From Paucilactobacillus vaccinostercus DSM 20634 (GTDB lineage Bacteria > Bacillota > Bacilli > Lactobacillales > Lactobacillaceae), in NCBI RefSeq assembly GCF_001436295.1, contig NZ_AYYY01000005.1, forward strand, positions 169,334 through 233,333: a stretch of 64,000 bases of DNA. The letters are read 5' to 3'. Below the pieces are notes generated by a model. That model worked only from the letters and a program-made list of their open reading frames with translations, was not told where the DNA came from and searched no databases. Made by a program: the position numbers and the translations under genes. Shown here piece by piece: positions 18,814 through 28,670 of the stretch. Numbering within the stretch: position 1 is the first letter of the stretch; each line of letters starts with the position of its first letter.

Positions 18814-20229
18814 TTATTCATCCAAGTATTCTTTGGTGGATGCAATAATTTCTTGAATTCCTTTTTTTGCATCTGAGAATAGCATGTGGGTCTTGTCATC
18901 TGAGAACAATTCATTCTGGATACCTGCATATCCAGTACTCATAGAACGTTTAATTACAACCACGGATTTAGATTTATCGACATCTAGAATTGGCATTCCT
19001 GTGATGGCGGTCCCTTTGCGTCGTGCTGCAGGATTGGTCACATCATTGGCCCCAATTACGAGTGATACATCCGTATTTTCAAACATTGAATTGGCTTCCT
19101 CTAACTGTTTCATTTGGTCATACGGAACGTTAACTTCCGCCAATAACACATTCATATGTCCTGGCATCCGCCCAGCAACTGGATGAATAGCATAATTAAC
19201 ATTGATATCGTGATCGGTCAACAGTTTTGCTAGTTCGGCCACTTCGTGTTGTGCTTGTGCCGCGGCAAGTCCGTAACCAGGGACGATCATGACATTATTT
19301 GCATAGGCAAGTTGAACACCAACATCATCAGCGGTAGTTTCCTTAACATTTACGGGAATATCATCAGCTGCAGCACTATTACTATCGCCAGTACCGAATC
19401 CACCGGCAATGATATTCATGACTGACCGATTCATGGCTGCTGCCATTTGTAAGGTCAAGATTGTCCCCGCAGCACCAACTAACGCCCCTGCAATAATTAA
19501 GGCTTGATTGTCGATGACAAAGCCGGCCATTGATACGGCTAAGCCGGTAAAAGCGTTTAGCAAGGAGACAACAACTGGCATATCTGCCCCACCAATTGGA
19601 ATTGTCATTAAAATTCCAAAAACTAAACTGGCACATAGCGTGAGAATTAGCCACCAAGAATTAGCAGCGAATCCAATAGTTAGTACTACGGAAACTAGGA
19701 TAACAATGACGACAACGGCATTGAGGAGTTTAGCACCAGGAAAAGTAATGGGTTTACCAGAAATTTTACCGGCTAATTTACCAGTAGCAATCAATGAACC
19801 GGAGAAAGTAATCCCACCAATAACAAGATCAAGTGCGACAGGAAATGAAAATGCAAAGTGTAAATGAGAGCCAGCCGCCATACTCAGGTAATCAAATGTC
19901 CCGATTGCTGCTGCGGCACCACCACCAACAGCATTGAACAAACTAACCAGTTGCGGCATATCCGTCATTTCCACCGTCCGGGCGCGAATAGTACCGTATC
20001 CTAATCCAAGGACTAATCCAACTACCAAAATGAGACTACCGGTCATTGTTGCCTCATTTTGATGTAGTGCAATCAAAAAAGTCATAATAACAGCAATAAT
20101 CATTCCGACAGCTGAAACTCGATTACCATTACGGGCGGTTTTCGGCGTCCGCATCATATGCAATCCAATGACGTAACAGGCGGCACTGATTAAATACATC
20201 AGTGAAACAATTGTCATTAATAGTGACAT
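18814..20229 (-). CDS. pntB: NAD(P) transhydrogenase subunit beta
   Basis: It is the beta subunit of the proton-translocating transhydrogenase, which uses the proton gradient to move hydride from NADH to NADP+ and so supplies NADPH. The first ~280 residues form about eight to nine membrane segments rich in Gly/Ala (for example ATMTGSLILVVGLVLGLGYG). The C-terminal domain III binds NADP(H): VPGYGLAAAQAQH, then HPVAGRMPGHMNVLLAE and VVIKRSMSTGYAGIQNELF. Its 471 residues match the family. The ATG overlaps the pntAB stop (TAATG), and GGGGGTGA is the SD. Confidence 0.96.
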   Translation of the reverse strand: MSLLMTIVSLMYLISAACYVIGLHMMRTPKTARNGNRVSAVGMIIAVIMTFLIALHQNEATMTGSLILVVGLVLGLGYGTIRARTVEMTDMPQLVSLFNAVGGGAAAAIGTFDYLSMAAGSHLHFAFSFPVALDLVIGGITFSGSLIATGKLAGKISGKPITFPGAKLLNAVVVIVILVSVVLTIGFAANSWWLILTLCASLVFGILMTIPIGGADMPVVVSLLNAFTGLAVSMAGFVIDNQALIIAGALVGAAGTILTLQMAAAMNRSVMNIIAGGFGTGDSNSAAADDIPVNVKETTADDVGVQLAYANNVMIVPGYGLAAAQAQHEVAELAKLLTDHDINVNYAIHPVAGRMPGHMNVLLAEVNVPYDQMKQLEEANSMFENTDVSLVIGANDVTNPAARRKGTAITGMPILDVDKSKSVVVIKRSMSTGYAGIQNELFSDDKTHMLFSDAKKGIQEIIASTKEYLDE

Positions 20230-20549
20230 TACTTTTCACCCCCGTCTTGTGATTGATCATCTGATTTTTTGGGTTTTGAAAACATTGTAAGCATTCTGTC
20301 AGTGACAACGTATCCACCGGCCACATTGACAGAGGCTAAGAAGACCGCAATGAAGGCAATCACGTAAAATAATATTGAGTGTGCCTCCAGCGCAATTAGA
20401 ATAGTTCCAACCACGACAACCCCATGAATAGCATTTGCGCCAGACATCATTGGTGTATGCAGTGTCGCAGGAATTTTACTAATTACCTCAAATCCGACAA
20501 GAATACTGAGAACAAAGATGGCAATATTGGTATATAATTCTTGACTCAT
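20229..20549 (-). CDS. pntAB: NAD(P) transhydrogenase subunit alpha part 2 (membrane)
   Basis: This 106-residue membrane protein holds the transmembrane segments that are fused to the C-terminus of PntA in E. coli. About three helices are visible: IAIFVLSILVGFEVISKIP, AIHGVVVVGTILIALEA, and FYVIAFIAVFLASVNVAGGYVV, followed by a conserved TDRML. The split alpha subunit (PntAA plus PntAB) is common in Gram-positive bacteria and alphaproteobacteria. The start lies one base before the pntAA stop codon, and it overlaps pntB by one base, so all three genes are coupled. Confidence 0.94.
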   Translation of the reverse strand: MSQELYTNIAIFVLSILVGFEVISKIPATLHTPMMSGANAIHGVVVVGTILIALEAHSILFYVIAFIAVFLASVNVAGGYVVTDRMLTMFSKPKKSDDQSQDGGEK

Positions 20550-20550
20550 A

Positions 20551-21729
20551 TTAGCTCTCCTCCGTTTCTGTATGAGGATCCGGAAGATCCGGTAAATCGA
20601 GGGCTTTTCGAAGCCGTGGGTTTACAATATCTCCCTTATGCGTAGCAACCAAGTCTTTTAATACATCATCGGTTAAATCAAATTGGACCGTGTCCTCATC
20701 AATAATATAGTTCAACACAGCGAGAATGTTTTTAGCAAATAACTGCGAAGCTGAATTTGAAACTTGGCTAGCTAAGTTTCCGGCACCCACAATGGTGACA
20801 TGTTGTTCAGTTGTGATCGTTTTGAAGGGCTGGCTCCCAGCCACATTTCCCCCTAGCTCACTAGCAGCCAAATCAACAAAGATCGTGCCTGGCTTGGCAT
20901 TTGTGACGCTATCATCCGTGACTAATAATGGCGGCTTATGTCCTGGAACCTGAGCCGTTGTGATGACAATATCATTTTGTGCTATAAAATCGGCCAACTC
21001 TTTTTGCTGAGCCGCTTGTTCTTCAGCTGTTAATTGACGGGCATAGCCACCGTTTCCAGCACCGTTTGCGACTGAACTAGTTAAGAAGGTTGCACCGAGC
21101 GACTCAACTTCACCACGTGATGCAGGACGTACATCGTACCCAGAGACAATCGCCCCCAATCGCTTAGCAGTACCAATGGCTTGTAATCCGGCAACACCGG
21201 TTCCGAGCACCAATACTTTAGCTGGTTTAACGGTTCCAGCAGCCGTGATCATCATTGGAAAATACTTTGGATAAAGATCACTTGCAATCAAAGCCGCTTT
21301 ATAACCGGCAACACTGGACTGTGAACTTAACACGTCCATGGTTTGTGCCCGACTGATTGTCCGAGGTAGAAGTTCCATTGAGATAACGCTTACATTTTTC
21401 TTTGCTAACATCTCAATTTTAGCCGGAATAGTTAACGAATTAAATAACCCGATCACGACTTGTCCATCTTTCAAGGCGGCCAGTGTTTCGTCATCTGGCA
21501 TATCAATCATGACTACAATATCAGTCGTCGTTAAAGCCGTTTTTCGGTCAACTATTTCAGCTCCCACGGCTGTATAGTCCACATCAAAAAAATTGGCGTC
21601 ACTGCCGGCACTATTTTCAATAAAAACTTTTTTGCCGGACTTAGTTAGCCTTTTAACAACCTCTGGATCGATTGAAACACGATGCTCATGTGGAGATTGT
21701 TCTTTTAATACACCAATTTTTATCCCCAT
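20551..21729 (-). CDS. pntAA: NAD(P) transhydrogenase subunit alpha part 1 (NAD-binding)
   Basis: It is the soluble domain I of the transhydrogenase, related to alanine dehydrogenase. The N-terminal signature is GVLKEQSPHEHRVSIDPEVV. The NAD site is VLVLGTGVAGLQAIGTAKRLGA in the middle, with the GxGxxG motif GTGVAG. The mobile loop follows (GNGGYARQLTAEE), then TAQVPGHKPPLLV. Its 392 residues match the split alpha type. The SD is AAGGAGG. It is the first gene of the pnt operon, behind its own promoter (21790-21818). Confidence 0.96.
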   Translation of the reverse strand: MGIKIGVLKEQSPHEHRVSIDPEVVKRLTKSGKKVFIENSAGSDANFFDVDYTAVGAEIVDRKTALTTTDIVVMIDMPDDETLAALKDGQVVIGLFNSLTIPAKIEMLAKKNVSVISMELLPRTISRAQTMDVLSSQSSVAGYKAALIASDLYPKYFPMMITAAGTVKPAKVLVLGTGVAGLQAIGTAKRLGAIVSGYDVRPASRGEVESLGATFLTSSVANGAGNGGYARQLTAEEQAAQQKELADFIAQNDIVITTAQVPGHKPPLLVTDDSVTNAKPGTIFVDLAASELGGNVAGSQPFKTITTEQHVTIVGAGNLASQVSNSASQLFAKNILAVLNYIIDEDTVQFDLTDDVLKDLVATHKGDIVNPRLRKALDLPDLPDPHTETEES

Positions 21730-21761
21730 TTCAAATTCCTCCTTTTACAAAAAAGTCAATC

Positions 21762-21818
21762 TTTGAATATAGTTTCACAATACACCATTATTGTATTCCT
21801 TTTCCTAATAATTAACAA
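21762..21818 (-). promoter_or_regulatory. Promoter of the pnt operon with a possible Rex-like half site
   Basis: TTGTTA (21813-21818) and TACAAT (21790-21795) are spaced by 17 bases. Downstream, TTGTGAAACTATATTCAAA (21762-21780) has one good half (TTGTGAA) of the NADH-sensing Rex operator. The second half is poor and the spacing is six instead of four bases. The rest of the 210-base gap is AT-rich without other visible structure. Confidence 0.6.
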
Positions 21819-21900
21819 ACGTTTTTATTCTTTCATGCTAATATGGTCTGATTATCTTTTAAATTTTCATTTTTTGTTAGATAAATTTAAATTAGGTAAC

Positions 21901-21931
21901 AAAAAAAGCTACTTTCAGTTTGAAAGTAACC
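21901..21931 (-). terminator. Terminator of the smc-ftsY-ffh operon
   Basis: A TTACTTTCA/TGAAAGTAG stem is followed by seven T on the minus strand, 12 bases after the ffh stop. Confidence 0.88.
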
Positions 21932-21943
21932 TTTTCATACATA

Positions 21944-23380
21944 TTAACGACGTTTTTTGTTTTTCTTTGCTCGTTTCTTTTTGTTCTTTTTCATTTGGCG
22001 AGACATTCGGTTCATTGCCAGTTTACCTAAACGGCCACCTGGCATAGACCCACCCATCATATTCTCAAGACCAGACATATTTCCATTTGAAACTTGTTTC
22101 ATCATTTTTTTCATCTGATTAAACTGCTTAATCATCCGGTTGACCTCTACAATCGGACGACCAGAACCAGCTGCTAAACGACGGCGACGACTTGGGTTCA
22201 ATAAATCAGGATTTTCACGTTCTGCTGGTGTCATTGAATACACGATGGCTTTTAAATGTTCCATATCTTTAGGATCAATATTAGCATTCTTCAAGGCAGG
22301 GTTATTAGCCATTCCTGGAATCATTTTCATGATATCTTCCATTGATCCCATTTTTTGCATCTGTGCCATTTGATCCAAGAAGTCATTAAAATCAAATGAA
22401 TTTTCACGCATCTTTTCAACGGTTTTTTGGGCCTGCTCTTCATCGAAATCTTTTTGAGCCTTTTCGATCAATGTGAGCATATCACCCATGCCCAAGATAC
22501 GGGACGCCATTCGATCTGGATGGAAGACGTCTAGGTCATCCATCTTTTCACCCTGTCCGACAAATTTAATTGGTTTACCGGTAACGGCACGGATCGAAAG
22601 TGCCGCCCCACCACGAGTATCACCATCTAATTTAGTTAAAACGACACCAGTGATATCCAGTTTTTCGTTAAATCCTTCAGCAGTTTCAACCGCATTTTGA
22701 CCCGTCATTGCATCAACAACCAGCAAAATTTCATCTGGGGACGCGAGAGTCTTGATTTGAACTAGTTCGTCCATTAACTTTTCATCAATTTGCAAACGAC
22801 CAGCAGTATCAATGATTACATAGTCATTATGTTGATCGCGTGCCTGTTGCAATCCTTGCCGGACAATTTCAACGGGATCAACGTCGGTTCCAAGTTGAAA
22901 AACCGGGACTTCAATTGACTGGGCAACCTGTTCCAATTGATCAATCGCAGCAGGACGATAAATATCGGCTGCGATAAACATTGGTCGGGCATTTTGCTCG
23001 TTTTTGAGTTTTAGGGCTAATTTACCAGCCGTTGTCGTTTTACCAGCCCCTTGGAGACCAGCCATCATGATAATAGTTGGAATTTTATCAGATTTGTTGA
23101 GGGCAACTGCTTCTTCCCCCATCATCTTGGTTAGTTCTTCGTTAACAATTTTAACAATTTGCTGGGCGGGGTTTAATCCTTTGAGAACATCAGCACCTGC
23201 AGCCCGAGTACGTACTTGTTTGACAAAGTCCTTAACCACTTTGAAGTTAACGTCGGCTTCCAACAACGCTAGACGAATGTCTCGCATCGTTTCCTTTAAA
23301 TCAGCTTCCGTTACTTTTGGCTTACGCCGTAGCTTTGCCATTGTATCTTGTAATCTTTGTGTTAATCCTTCAAACGCCAT
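21944..23380 (-). CDS. ffh: Signal recognition particle protein Ffh
   Basis: It is the SRP54 GTPase that binds signal peptides and 4.5S/6S-type scRNA to deliver ribosomes to the membrane via FtsY. Its NG domain has the P-loop MMAGLQGAGKTTTAGKLA, DTAGRLQIDE, and TKLDGDTRGG. The C-terminal Met-rich M domain follows (QMAQMQKMGSMEDIMKMIPGM), with RRRRLAAGSGR as RNA-binding helix, and ends in a Lys/Arg-rich tail. It has 478 residues. GGGGAG is the SD, and ylxM ends 13 bases upstream. Confidence 0.97.
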   Translation of the reverse strand: MAFEGLTQRLQDTMAKLRRKPKVTEADLKETMRDIRLALLEADVNFKVVKDFVKQVRTRAAGADVLKGLNPAQQIVKIVNEELTKMMGEEAVALNKSDKIPTIIMMAGLQGAGKTTTAGKLALKLKNEQNARPMFIAADIYRPAAIDQLEQVAQSIEVPVFQLGTDVDPVEIVRQGLQQARDQHNDYVIIDTAGRLQIDEKLMDELVQIKTLASPDEILLVVDAMTGQNAVETAEGFNEKLDITGVVLTKLDGDTRGGAALSIRAVTGKPIKFVGQGEKMDDLDVFHPDRMASRILGMGDMLTLIEKAQKDFDEEQAQKTVEKMRENSFDFNDFLDQMAQMQKMGSMEDIMKMIPGMANNPALKNANIDPKDMEHLKAIVYSMTPAERENPDLLNPSRRRRLAAGSGRPIVEVNRMIKQFNQMKKMMKQVSNGNMSGLENMMGGSMPGGRLGKLAMNRMSRQMKKNKKKRAKKNKKRR

Positions 23381-23393
23381 AACTTACTCCCCA

Positions 23394-23735
23394 TCATTCT
23401 TCTTCTAGATTTTCGAGATGTGCAACCAGATTATTAAGATGTTCATCCTGCGGATAATGCGTTGCGACATAGCTTTGAATCTCATCTGCCTGGCGATTAC
23501 GAGCTAAAAAGTCTTGGTGTAAATGGAGTTTACTCTCATAATCTTCCAGAATCGATTCCGTCCGTTTTATATTATCATACACTGCTTGACGACTCACAGA
23601 AAATTCTTCGGCAATTTCGCCCAGGGAAAAGTCATCCCCGTAGTAAAGCTGAATGTAGTTATTTTGTTTTTGTGTTAGTAGTGGTTGATAAAATTCAAAT
23701 AACGAGTTAATTCGGTAATTTTTTTCGATCTCCAT
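23394..23735 (-). CDS. ylxM: YlxM-family SRP-associated regulator
   Basis: This 113-residue helix-turn-helix protein is of the UPF0122/YlxM family. The sigma-70 region-4-like helix-turn-helix is visible as [30 protein letters not shown] (30 residues, around 29-58). In streptococci YlxM binds SRP and modulates GTPase activity of Ffh and FtsY; the protein was first annotated as a DNA-binding regulator because of the fold. It lies between ftsY and ffh, the conserved position. Residues 80-113 are acidic and may form a helix. Confidence 0.93.
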   Translation of the reverse strand: MEIEKNYRINSLFEFYQPLLTQKQNNYIQLYYGDDFSLGEIAEEFSVSRQAVYDNIKRTESILEDYESKLHLHQDFLARNRQADEIQSYVATHYPQDEHLNNLVAHLENLEEE

Positions 23736-23747
23736 TGTGTCACCATC

Positions 23748-25091
23748 CTAATCAGTTGGTTCAACTAAACCTTTAAATAGTCCGTAGACGAATTCGCTCG
23801 CATCAAATTTTTGTAGATCTGAGACTTTTTCTCCAAGGCCAACGTATTTAACAGGTAAATGGAGTTCATTACGAATTGCTAGCACAATTCCGCCGCGAGC
23901 AGTCCCATCCAACTTTGTCAGGACGATTCCAGTTACATCGGTGCTTTCCTTGAACAACTTTGCCTGACTGAGTGCGTTCTGGCCCGTTGTAGCATCAAGA
24001 ACCAGCAATACTTCATGAGGGGCATCAGGAATCTCACGACTAATAATGCGTTTCATTTTGGCTAATTCATTCATTAAGTTCACTTTATTTTGTAGTCTAC
24101 CAGCCGTATCAACGAACAAAATATCGTAATTTTCTTGTTTGGCACGCTCCACAGCATCAAATACAACTGCTGCTGGATCCCCTTTTTCCGGTCCGGTTAC
24201 AACCGGAACATGATCGCGCTTGCCCCAGACCTGTAATTGCTGAATGGCACCCGCACGGAACGTATCAGCAGCCGCTAGAAGTACTTTTTTCCCTTGCTGC
24301 TGATACATTGCGGCCATCTTACCAATTGTGGTTGTCTTACCCACACCATTCACGCCAACAAATAGAATGACAGTTGGTCCAGTTGGTGCAAAGTTAATTT
24401 CGTTATGTTCATCTTTGCCCTGTTGTTCGTATAAATCGACCATTTTTTCAATGATGACGTTAGTCACGGCTTGTTTATTTTTCGCATTCTGTAATTTGAC
24501 TTCTTCACGAAGTTGGTCACTTAGTGTCTCAGCCATTTCAAAGCCTACATCGGACTCAATTAATGCCTCTTCTAGGTTTTCAAAAAAGTCCTCATCTACA
24601 TGACGGAAGTTGGCTAGCAAGGCATTGAGACGTGCACCAAATCCAGTTCGCGTTTTCGCCAGTCCCTGCTCATACTTATTATCGGTACCGGTATCTTCAC
24701 TAGCCTCATTGTGGCTCTCATTTTCTTGGTTAGCATTCGTTTCTACTGAGGTTGGTTCGACAACGCTTGCTGCTGATTGTGAGGGTTGCTTTTCAACTGG
24801 CTCATCGTCACTTTGATCTGATTCAACAGTATCCTGAACAGAACTTACTGGCACCTCAGAATTCACGGGTTCAGAAGCCACCGTGGTTACTTCTGAAGCA
24901 GGTGTTGAGGTCGCTGAAGTTGCTGATTGTGATTGGGGCATCGCACTTGCTGCCGCTTGTGCAGTGTTACTACTTAGTTCTACTTCGCTGACTGGTGTTG
25001 CAGACGGTGATTCACTAACAACCGCGGTACTTTCTGGTTCTGTCGTGTCACTTTTCTTTTGTTTACGTTTAAAAATATCAAATAATCCCAT
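23748..25091 (-). CDS. ftsY: SRP receptor FtsY
   Basis: It is the membrane-associated GTPase that docks SRP. Residues 1-12 (MGLFDIFKRKQK) form a basic amphipathic membrane-targeting helix. A long acidic, Ser/Thr/Glu/Ala-rich linker (about residues 15-145) of low complexity follows, then the NG domain with GVNGVGKTTTIGK, DTAGRLQNK and TKLDGTARGG. The start at 25091 follows AAGGAGG; a longer frame to 25148 has no SD and overlaps smc. It has 447 residues. The variable linker is normal for FtsY. Confidence 0.96.
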   Translation of the reverse strand: MGLFDIFKRKQKKSDTTEPESTAVVSESPSATPVSEVELSSNTAQAAASAMPQSQSATSATSTPASEVTTVASEPVNSEVPVSSVQDTVESDQSDDEPVEKQPSQSAASVVEPTSVETNANQENESHNEASEDTGTDNKYEQGLAKTRTGFGARLNALLANFRHVDEDFFENLEEALIESDVGFEMAETLSDQLREEVKLQNAKNKQAVTNVIIEKMVDLYEQQGKDEHNEINFAPTGPTVILFVGVNGVGKTTTIGKMAAMYQQQGKKVLLAAADTFRAGAIQQLQVWGKRDHVPVVTGPEKGDPAAVVFDAVERAKQENYDILFVDTAGRLQNKVNLMNELAKMKRIISREIPDAPHEVLLVLDATTGQNALSQAKLFKESTDVTGIVLTKLDGTARGGIVLAIRNELHLPVKYVGLGEKVSDLQKFDASEFVYGLFKGLVEPTD

Positions 25092-25101
25092 TATTTCCTC
25101 C

Positions 25102-28100
25102 TTAAATCGGAACATCTTCAAGAGATACTGAAACCATTTTTGAAACACCAGATTCTTGCATTGTTACCCCATACAAAACATTAGCATTCATCATAGTTCC
25201 CTTACGATGAGTGACAACAATAAATTGTGGGCCATTGTCCCCATAAGTACTTAAATAGCGCGCAAATCGGTTTACGTTAGCTTCATCAAGTGCTGCTTCT
25301 GTTTCATCTAAAATCGCAAATGGTACCGGGCGAACTTCCAAAATGGCAAATAAGAGCGTGATCGCAGTCAGTGCCTTTTCCCCGCCAGAAAGTAAGCTCA
25401 TCTGTTGATTCTTCTTGCCAGGTGGCTGAGCAATGATGTCAATGCCAGTTGTTAATAGGTTATCTGGGTCTGTTAAAACTAACTGAGCTTGGCCGCCCCC
25501 AAACATTTGAGCAAAAATATGTGAGAATGATGTTGCAACCTGCTGATAGCTTTCATAAAATCGCGTTTCAACCTCTTGATCCATTTCTTGCATTGTATCA
25601 TTTAACTGCTGTTTTGCGGATAAAAGATCCGTTTGTTGATCATGCAAGAATGAGTAGCGTTTATTAACGCGGTCATATTCTTCAATTGAACCAAGATTTA
25701 CCGGTCCAATTTCATCTAATCCACGCTTCAACAATTTTAGCTGAGTATTAATTTGTTGTGGCGCCATTGAGCTTAGGTTTTGTTTAGCTTCTTCGAATGT
25801 CATAGCATAGTTTTCGGACAAACGGTTAAATCCGTGATCTAATTGGGCTGATAATTTCGCATTTTTGGCATGAACTTCATCGAGATCGTTTAGGGTTGCT
25901 CGCTGGAGTTCACGCAGACGATCTAAATCATGACTAGCAGTTTCAATTTGAGTAGTTTGCGTATCTAGCTTTTGAGTGACAAGTTCTAGATTAGTTTGTG
26001 ATTCAGCCTGCGCATTTTTTAATTGTTGTAACGACTGAGTTGCACGAGCCTTTTCCTGCTCTCTTTTTTCCTGCGATTCACTCGCCATGTTGGCTTTGGA
26101 ATTCAGCTCATCCAATTGAGCATCAATCGTGTGTATGTTAATTTGCAATTGCTTTTTTTGCTGGTTTGTTTGTCGAATCTTTTCTTGTGCAACTGCAAGC
26201 CACTGCTTCTTTTGCTGAAGTGATTCTTGACGTTTAGAGTCGTCTAATTGTGTCACATTAAGCTGTTGTTTCGTTGCTATTATTTTCTGCTTCAACGTTT
26301 CAATGGTTTGCTCAATTTCTTGGGACTTGTTCTCGTTAGTGCGTAACTGATCCTCATATGAGGACGTTGAACCGTCTTGTTGCCCTACCTCGAAGGATAG
26401 TGCTTTTAACTGCCGTTCATTTAGCTTTTGTCGATCGGTTAATACTTTCAACTTGCCATCAGCAGTTTGAAACTGATTTGTTAGGTCAGTCACACTTGTT
26501 TGTAATTGCGCAATAACCTGATTATTAGCTTGTGTTGCCCGATCGAGTTTTTGAATGGTTGCTTCTAAATCACTCACGTTGCTTCTAGCAGCAACTAGTT
26601 TAGTTTCCAGTTGCTCAACTTCGTTCTGACGGCTAAGTAGCCCTTGCCTTTGTTGGCGGTTGGCACCACCAGTCATTGCGCCACTAGCGTTAATAAGTTG
26701 CCCATCAGTTGTGACAATTCTAAAACGGTGCTGCGTCTGCTTCGAAATACGGGTTGCATGTGATAAATTATCCGCGACAATTGTATTACTAAGGAGATGG
26801 TCAACAATAATTTGCTGCTCAGGTTGAATGGTGACTAGTTCACTAGCCAGCCCTAAAAAACCATCCATGTTACTAATTCGATCCAAAATAATTTGATTGG
26901 GTGTATGATGCGCCAATGAATCAATTGGTAAGATAGTTGCCCGTCCACCACGGTTACGAGTCAGGTAGCTAATAATGGCTTGTCCCGTTGTTTGGTTATC
27001 AACGACTAAATTTTGGAGCTGTGCACCAAGGACGGTTTCAATGGCGGTCGTATATTGTGCAGGGACGTTAATCAATTCCGCCACCGGTCCCATAAGCCCG
27101 TTAAACTGTTGCCGTTGCTGAAGAACAGTACGTACGCCTTGATAAAATCCCGAATACTCCGTTTCCAGTGATTTGAGACTCGTCTGTCTTGCTTCCAGTG
27201 ACTGGACATTACCTAATGCCTGATACCACTTTTTTTGTGTAGCATCGTAGTCATTTTTTAAACTTTGCCGCTGATTAAGTTCTGTATTCAGTTGTTTTCG
27301 CTTGTCAGTGAGTTCAGCATTCAATGTGTTTCGCTGCTGTTGTTGCTGTGTCAAGGCTATTTTTAGTTCATCAAACTGTGCCTGAATGGTCTTCAGTTCT
27401 GTCTGAGATTGAACTTGTCGTTTACTATCTTGTTCATGGTTTCGAGTTAGAAAGGTTCTTTGATTATGAACAGTCGTCAGCGCCTGCATTTGATCGATTT
27501 GTTGATTTTGGAGTGCTTCAATTTGATCCGTTAATAGCTGTGCCTGCTGTTCAGCGGTTATCTGTTCGGCTTTTGCAACCTGCTCTTGCATGGCATTAAT
27601 TTCAGCTTGCTGTGTCGAATATGTAGCTTGAATGTTGGCGAGCTCTTGCGAGGCCTCTTCTTTATTCTGTTCAAGCTGCGTACGTTGTTGTTTTAATTGA
27701 CCCAAGTTAATCTTTTGTTGACTTGAGCGTTCAGAACTAAGACTTAATAAATTGTTTAGGTCCGCAATTTTCTTCGTTTGTTCAAGTAATTGATTCTGAA
27801 GCAAATCTTTTCGCTGTGTGAGCTGCGTTTGACTCTGCTTTAATTTAACCAGTGTCGATTCTGCTGCTTTAACTTTTTTATCATAGTCATGCGTCATTTG
27901 GTCCAAACGATGTTGTTCTTGTTCAATTGTTTTGGTTTGAGCTTGATATGCTTCAATATCAAGCACAGTTTTAGTGCGGTCAAGTTGATCAAACTGTTTT
28001 TTCTGTTCTTGAAATTCTTTAGCAAGTGCACTTTCTTGCGCTAGGGGTTCAAGCTGAGTTTCCAGTTCACTGATGATATCACCGACTCGGTGAAGGTTAT

Positions 28101-28656
28101 CGGTAGTATCAGCCAATCGCTTTTCAGCGGTAGTTTTATTTTTCTTGTATTTTGCAACCCCTGCAACTTCTTCAATGACGGCCCGACGATCTGTAGGCTT
28201 TCCATTAAAGATGGCCTCTACTCGCCCTTGTGAAATAATTGAGAATGACTCACGCCCCAGCCCAGAGTCCATAAATAAGTCAAGAACATCTTTGAGACGA
28301 CATTCTTGACCATTAATTAAATATTGACTTTCTCCGGTTCGATACAGTTTTCGAGTGATCTTAATTTCACTATAGTCACTATTAAGATAGTGATCTTGAT
28401 TATCAAAGGTAATGGCTACTTCCGCCCGATTAAGTGGTTTACGTGTATCCGATCCAGCAAAAATGACATCTGCCATTTTGTTGCCCCGGAGGTCTTTTGC
28501 TGACTGCTCGCCCATCACCCAACGGATTGCTTCAATGATGTTACTTTTACCACTCCCGTTTGGGCCTACAATTCCTGTCATGCCCGGCATAAATTCAATT
28601 TTGGTTTTTTGAGCAAATGACTTAAATCCATTTAACTCTAATGAAATCAATCGCAT
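25102..28656 (-). CDS. smc: Chromosome partition protein Smc
   Basis: It is the condensin ATPase that organises and segregates the chromosome with ScpA/ScpB. The protein has 1184 residues. The N-terminal head has Walker A GPNGSGKS (residues 31-38). Two long Gln/Lys/Glu-rich coiled coils (about 165-500 and 670-1020) flank a hinge around residues 515-640 that includes NRGGRATILPI. The C-terminal head has the signature LLSGGEKALTAI and Walker B PFAILDETEAALD. The coiled coils are unusually glutamine-rich, as in other lactobacilli. It lies between rnc and ftsY, the conserved Firmicutes order. Confidence 0.97.
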   Translation of the reverse strand: MRLISLELNGFKSFAQKTKIEFMPGMTGIVGPNGSGKSNIIEAIRWVMGEQSAKDLRGNKMADVIFAGSDTRKPLNRAEVAITFDNQDHYLNSDYSEIKITRKLYRTGESQYLINGQECRLKDVLDLFMDSGLGRESFSIISQGRVEAIFNGKPTDRRAVIEEVAGVAKYKKNKTTAEKRLADTTDNLHRVGDIISELETQLEPLAQESALAKEFQEQKKQFDQLDRTKTVLDIEAYQAQTKTIEQEQHRLDQMTHDYDKKVKAAESTLVKLKQSQTQLTQRKDLLQNQLLEQTKKIADLNNLLSLSSERSSQQKINLGQLKQQRTQLEQNKEEASQELANIQATYSTQQAEINAMQEQVAKAEQITAEQQAQLLTDQIEALQNQQIDQMQALTTVHNQRTFLTRNHEQDSKRQVQSQTELKTIQAQFDELKIALTQQQQQRNTLNAELTDKRKQLNTELNQRQSLKNDYDATQKKWYQALGNVQSLEARQTSLKSLETEYSGFYQGVRTVLQQRQQFNGLMGPVAELINVPAQYTTAIETVLGAQLQNLVVDNQTTGQAIISYLTRNRGGRATILPIDSLAHHTPNQIILDRISNMDGFLGLASELVTIQPEQQIIVDHLLSNTIVADNLSHATRISKQTQHRFRIVTTDGQLINASGAMTGGANRQQRQGLLSRQNEVEQLETKLVAARSNVSDLEATIQKLDRATQANNQVIAQLQTSVTDLTNQFQTADGKLKVLTDRQKLNERQLKALSFEVGQQDGSTSSYEDQLRTNENKSQEIEQTIETLKQKIIATKQQLNVTQLDDSKRQESLQQKKQWLAVAQEKIRQTNQQKKQLQINIHTIDAQLDELNSKANMASESQEKREQEKARATQSLQQLKNAQAESQTNLELVTQKLDTQTTQIETASHDLDRLRELQRATLNDLDEVHAKNAKLSAQLDHGFNRLSENYAMTFEEAKQNLSSMAPQQINTQLKLLKRGLDEIGPVNLGSIEEYDRVNKRYSFLHDQQTDLLSAKQQLNDTMQEMDQEVETRFYESYQQVATSFSHIFAQMFGGGQAQLVLTDPDNLLTTGIDIIAQPPGKKNQQMSLLSGGEKALTAITLLFAILEVRPVPFAILDETEAALDEANVNRFARYLSTYGDNGPQFIVVTHRKGTMMNANVLYGVTMQESGVSKMVSVSLEDVPI

Positions 28657-28670
28657 CTTGGTCTCTCACT

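Noticed and set aside
24600..25050. Plus-strand Ser/Leu-rich open frames opposite ftsY
   Set aside because: They are shadows of the low-complexity acidic linker of FtsY.
27300..27600. Repetitive Gln/Leu-coding stretch as a DNA repeat
   Set aside because: It is the glutamine-rich coiled coil of Smc, not a nucleotide repeat.
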